From: Geodermatophilus obscurus
Lineage (GTDB): Bacteria; Actinomycetota; Actinomycetes; Mycobacteriales; Geodermatophilaceae
Reading direction: 5' to 3'
DNA: 64,000 nt
NCBI RefSeq assembly: GCF_900143215.1
Contig: NZ_FRDM01000012.1
Span: forward strand, 56,964-120,963
Below, piece by piece: positions 60,927-64,000 of this stretch. Within the stretch, counting starts at the first letter, position 1. Each line of letters begins with the position of its first letter. The position numbers and the translations under genes were made by a program. The notes beneath the pieces were generated by a model. The model had not been told where the DNA came from, searched no databases, and worked only from the letters and a program-made list of their open reading frames with translations.

Positions 60927-61463
60927 ATGCCTCATCTGCTCTCGCTTCCCGACGACGCCATTCTGGCCGATGTGTTCCGGCGGTTCCCCGACCACGCTGC
61001 ACCGTTGGCCGACTACGTACAGCGGCTGATGCGCGGACCCTCGCCGCTGTCAGTGGCTCAACGCGAGCTCATCGGGGCCTACGTCTCGGGACTGAACGCC
61101 TCGGGGTATTGCCAAGGCGTGCACACCGCAATCGCGGCGTCCCAGGGAATTGAGGAGCAGTTGGTCGCTGCGCTGATCGACGATCTCGCCACGGCGCCGG
61201 TCGAAGAGCGGATGCGCCCCGTGCTGGCCCTGGCGCGCACGCTGACCCTGACCCCGGCGAAGGCCGGTGACGCCGAGGTCGCGGCGGTCTACGCCGCCGG
61301 CTGGGACGAGCGGGCCTTGCACGATGCGGTGAGCGTCTGCGGACTCTTCAACATGATGAACCGGCTGGTCGAGGGCCTGGGCATCACCGGGACGCCGGAG
61401 CAGCACCGGGCGGCGGCGAAGCGGCTGACTGGTCCCGCCGGGTACATGATGACCCGACGGTGA
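60927..61463 (+). CDS. AhpD/carboxymuconolactone decarboxylase-like protein, 178 aa
   Basis: This is an all-helical CMD fold: LSVAQRELIGAYVSGLNASGYCQGVHTAIAASQGI is the active-site helix, followed by ALARTLTLTPAKAGDAEVAAVYAAGWDERALHDAVSVCGLFNMMNRLVEGLGI. The peroxidase-type C-x2-C-x3-H motif is SGYCQGVH here, with Ser in place of the first Cys, so classical AhpD disulfide chemistry is unlikely. ATG 60927. It lies next to an insertion sequence. Confidence 0.85.
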   Translation: MPHLLSLPDDAILADVFRRFPDHAAPLADYVQRLMRGPSPLSVAQRELIGAYVSGLNASGYCQGVHTAIAASQGIEEQLVAALIDDLATAPVEERMRPVLALARTLTLTPAKAGDAEVAAVYAAGWDERALHDAVSVCGLFNMMNRLVEGLGITGTPEQHRAAAKRLTGPAGYMMTRR

Positions 61464-61554
61464 GCATGGCTGGGCAGCCTGTTGATGAGGGGCTGGGCTC
61501 GGTGGCGACGGGCGTGATCATGGGCCCGACGATCTTCCTGCCTTGAGTCCACTC

Positions 61555-62191
61555 ACGACCTCGTGCATGGGTTAGCGTGACGCCTTGCTCACGCTGCGGT
61601 GAAGGAGGGAGCAGGGTCGAAGCGTGTCGAGGAGTCTGCAAGGCCCGCGACAACCCGGTCGAGGCGCTGGTCTTCACCGACCCGGCCGGGCGGCTGCTGT
61701 TCTGCGGATTGACCCTCTCCGGCTCCCTCCCCAATCTGACCCAGGCCTGCCAGGCCAACCTGGTCGAACTCCTGGCCGTCATGCCGGGCATCACCCTGCT
61801 CCCCGACACCGGCTACCAGGGCCTGAGCGCCCAGACCGCCGGTGCGGTGCTCACTTGGCGACCGGCCCGGCGGAAGAACCAACTACCCGTCCCACCCGCT
61901 CTCGCCGCGGCACACGAGGCCGCACGCCAGACGCACGCGTGCAGCGGATCCGCGTCTAGCACGGCATCAGCTATCTGAAGCACTGACGGGCCATGACGCG
62001 GCCCTGGACCGACACGAGCACTTCGACACCATCCTGCCCGCGGTCGCCGGACCGGTCTTCGCTCAGGAACGAGCCCCACGACCTGACCAGCTTCACAGCC
62101 CACCGAGAGCTCCACCGTCCGGCACCGCCGTAGTTGCACCCGCCCTGACCGGGTCAACGACCACCCGCCGCTCACCATGCACGAGGTCGTT
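61555..62191 (+). mobile_element. Decayed insertion sequence with inverted ends, about 637 bp
   Basis: ACGACCTCGTGCATGGGTTAGCG (61555 on; key part ACGACCTCGTGCATGG) is matched in inverse by CCATGCACGAGGTCGT at 62176-62191. Between them lies only the second half of a DDE transposase, so the N-terminal half was lost by internal deletion. No target-site duplication was spotted. Confidence 0.75.
61640..62010 (+). pseudogene. DDE_4/IS5-like transposase, C-terminal half with nonsense mutations
   Basis: The frame VEALVFTDPAGRLLFCGLTLSGS, LLAVMPGITLLPDTGYQGLSAQ and ARRKNQLPVPPALAAAHEAARQ is the middle and late part of an IS5-type transposase (third-strand Asp in LPDTGYQG). Downstream, in another frame, QRIRV-stop-HGISYLKH-stop-RAM follows, with TAG at 61957 where Glu is expected and TGA at 61984 where Trp is expected. 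It is inactive. Confidence 0.8.
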
Positions 62192-62478
62192 GGAAGCAGA
62201 GCGCCCGTGACGTTGCCGGCGCTGAACGGCCTTGCGCATCGACGAGGCGCTGAGCCGGGACATTGAGGACTCGACGTCGGGAGAGCTACCGGGTGCCGAG
62301 GGACCTGTCGGCCCAACGGCGCATCGACAAGGGGCCGGAGACGCCGGCCTCAACGCTGCGCTTGCGGAGCGACCGCGATGAGGATTGCTCCCCATCCAGC
62401 ATGTCCCTTATGGCGCAGCTCGCGGATCGCTTCGGCGATCATCGGCCATCCGGTCTGGGCACGCTGTCCACCCTCGCC
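62192..62478. other. No gene recognised
   Basis: Sequence between the insertion sequence and the permease stop. No supported open frame, repeat or terminator was seen. Confidence 0.35.
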
Positions 62479-63822
62479 CTAGGCGATGAGCGCCACCGCC
62501 ATGACCATCGGCAGCGAGACGACCGAGGCCACCGAGGTGACCATCGTCAGGGTCTTGAAGGTGCCCTGGGTGGACAGCCCGAGCAGCGACTTGAACATCC
62601 AGAAGAAGTTGCTGTTGACCTGCAGGGCGAACATCGCGCCCGAGGCGATGGCCAGACCGATGACCAGCGGCGCGACGTTGATCGACCCGAGCACCGGGCC
62701 GATGATCCCGGCGGCGGTGATGGCCGCCACCGACACCGACCCGATCGCCAGGTGCAGCACCGCCGCGATGAACCAGGCGAGCAGGATGCTGAGGATGACC
62801 GGTGCCCCCGCGTCGGCGGAGAACAGGCCGGCCAGGATCGTGTCCAGCCCGGTCTCCCCGATCACCGCACCCAGCGACCCGCCGATGCCGGTGATCAGCA
62901 GGATGGCGCCGGTGGTGTGGAAGCCCTCGCTCATCGCGGTGTCCGTGCCCGCCGAGCCCAGCGCGCGCCGGCACAGCCCGTAGGCACCGACCAGGCCGAC
63001 GAACAGCGCGAAGTTCGCGTCGCCGAGGAAGGCGATGACGTCGTTGGAAAACTCCAGCAGCTCGGCGAAGGCACCGAACGCGATCAGCACCAGCGGCACC
63101 AGGATGGGCAGCAGGCAGACCAGCAGCGCCGGCGCCGCGCTGTCGTCCTCGACCAGCTCGGTGGTCTCCTGCTCCACCATCGCCTCATCGACGTGTTCGT
63201 CCCTGGCCGGATTCCAGTACCGGCCGCGCAGCAGCACCCGGAAGACCAGCGTCGTCACGAGCGCGGTCACCGGCCCCAGCACCAGGCCGTAGAGCAGCCA
63301 GGTGCCCAGCGGAATCTGCAGCAGGCCGGCGATGGAGACCGCGGCCAGCCCCGGAATCACGAACACGTAGCCGGCGAAGATCCCGGTGCCCAGCGCCCCG
63401 GACATGTGCGGCAGGCCGGTCCGGCCGATGAACGGCGCGGTCGAGCGCGCCACCGGAGAGGCCAGCACCACCTGCACGTCGACGTAGATCGAGGGGAAGA
63501 TCGTCGCCATCGCCGCCGTCATCGCGTACGGCAGCCGGGGCGCGCCGACCCGGTCGACGAGCATCGTCACCATCTTCCGGAAGGCGCCCATCGCGTGCAG
63601 CATCGCGCCGATCAGCACGCCGAAGCCGATCAGCAGGCCGACCTCGCCCATGATCTCGCCGAAGCCGGTGGTGATCGCGGTCAGCGTCGCCGTGAAACCC
63701 ACCCCGGTCGCCAGGCCGAGATAGAGCGACCCGATGATCAGCGAGATCACCGGGTCGATCCTGATCCTGATGATGAGCAGCACGATGACGGCGATGGCTA
63801 TCGCGGTGTGCAGCACGACCAT
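62479..63822 (-). CDS. GntP-family permease, 447 aa
   Basis: About 12-13 membrane helices with GntP signatures: TGFGEIMGEVGLLIGFGVLIGAML, RLPYAMTAAMATIFPSIYVDVQVVL, GLPHMSGALGTGIFAGYVFVIPG, and late segments TTGAILLITGIGGSLGAVIGETGL and AIGSVSVAAITAAGIIGPVL. The family imports gluconate and related sugar acids or hydroxy acids by H+ symport. A charged central loop (WNPARDEHVDEAMVEQETTELVEDD) is cytoplasmic. GGGAGGAG lies just before ATG 63822. No catabolic partner is in the window. Confidence 0.92.
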   Translation of the reverse strand: MVVLHTAIAIAVIVLLIIRIRIDPVISLIIGSLYLGLATGVGFTATLTAITTGFGEIMGEVGLLIGFGVLIGAMLHAMGAFRKMVTMLVDRVGAPRLPYAMTAAMATIFPSIYVDVQVVLASPVARSTAPFIGRTGLPHMSGALGTGIFAGYVFVIPGLAAVSIAGLLQIPLGTWLLYGLVLGPVTALVTTLVFRVLLRGRYWNPARDEHVDEAMVEQETTELVEDDSAAPALLVCLLPILVPLVLIAFGAFAELLEFSNDVIAFLGDANFALFVGLVGAYGLCRRALGSAGTDTAMSEGFHTTGAILLITGIGGSLGAVIGETGLDTILAGLFSADAGAPVILSILLAWFIAAVLHLAIGSVSVAAITAAGIIGPVLGSINVAPLVIGLAIASGAMFALQVNSNFFWMFKSLLGLSTQGTFKTLTMVTSVASVVSLPMVMAVALIA

Positions 63823-64000
63823 GACCTGCTCCTCCCGATACGGGGAGTGGCGAGGTCACGCGCCGTCGCCACATGGACTCCACACCATGGCACCGATCGG
63901 GCCGGTCGAGCGGTTCGGCGCGGATTCGATGCGCCCGGCGGCCGGCCCGGATCGCCACCGCCGCCGGGTGGCCGCCCCCGCCGGGACAGTTCCGCCCCCC

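Noticed and set aside
61466..61546. 26-codon plus-strand frame after the AhpD-like gene
   Set aside because: MAGQPVDEGLGSVATGVIMG... is too short to distinguish from chance or from a remnant displaced by the insertion sequence.

Overview
The window is very G+C-rich, starts many genes with GTG and packs them with 4-base GTGA overlaps. From about 22.2 to 51.8 kb its gene order follows the Mycobacterium tuberculosis block Rv2674-Rv2703 as I remember it: msrB, hemQ-hemY-hemE, DUF3000, ribonuclease D, dxs, the TrmA-like methylase, an APC permease, ceoB-ceoC, DUF3159, an OB-fold protein, DUF3710, dut, DUF4193, a LytR_C protein, suhB, ppgK, sigA. This points to an actinomycete chromosome. Protein flavour and intergenic repeats suggest Geodermatophilaceae or a relative; that placement is inference.

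Layout. 0.5-2.6 kb: a tiny hydrophobic protein, a ribosome-hibernation-like (HPF/RaiA fold) protein and a membrane protein. 2.8-8.6 kb: a complete Mrp (Mnh) Na+/H+ antiporter operon with subunits A and B fused. 8.8-13.3 kb: an AI-2E-family permease, then glucose-6-phosphate dehydrogenase overlapping a GH15 glucoamylase-like enzyme. 13.6-20.9 kb: a stress or dormancy-like cluster with two GlsB/YeaQ membrane proteins, a membrane-anchored universal stress protein, a STAS protein, an overlapping histidine kinase/NarL-type regulator/PucR operon, and a baeRF (Rv2629-like) protein. 21-51.8 kb: the conserved core (haem synthesis, RNA processing, fatty-acid oxidation, isoprenoid entry, K+ uptake control, dUTPase, sigma factor).

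51.9-62.4 kb is an accessory region. It holds insertion-sequence debris, an FAD oxidoreductase, a glycosyltransferase, a DUF6221 protein, a decayed IS256-type transposase, several small unrecognised genes, an XRE-like regulator and an AhpD-like protein. By eye it is less G+C-biased than the rest. A GntP-family permease closes the window.

No rRNA, tRNA or CRISPR array was recognised. The signals most worth a second look are: a family of intergenic hairpin repeats, one copy of which is read in frame as the N-terminus of an RNA methyltransferase; a leaderless -10 motif (TACCCT, 6 bases, GTG) at three genes with near variants at others; probable CTG starts at ribonuclease D and a thiolase; a paired 37-base motif in the stress regions; and related insertion-sequence ends scattered through the accessory region.
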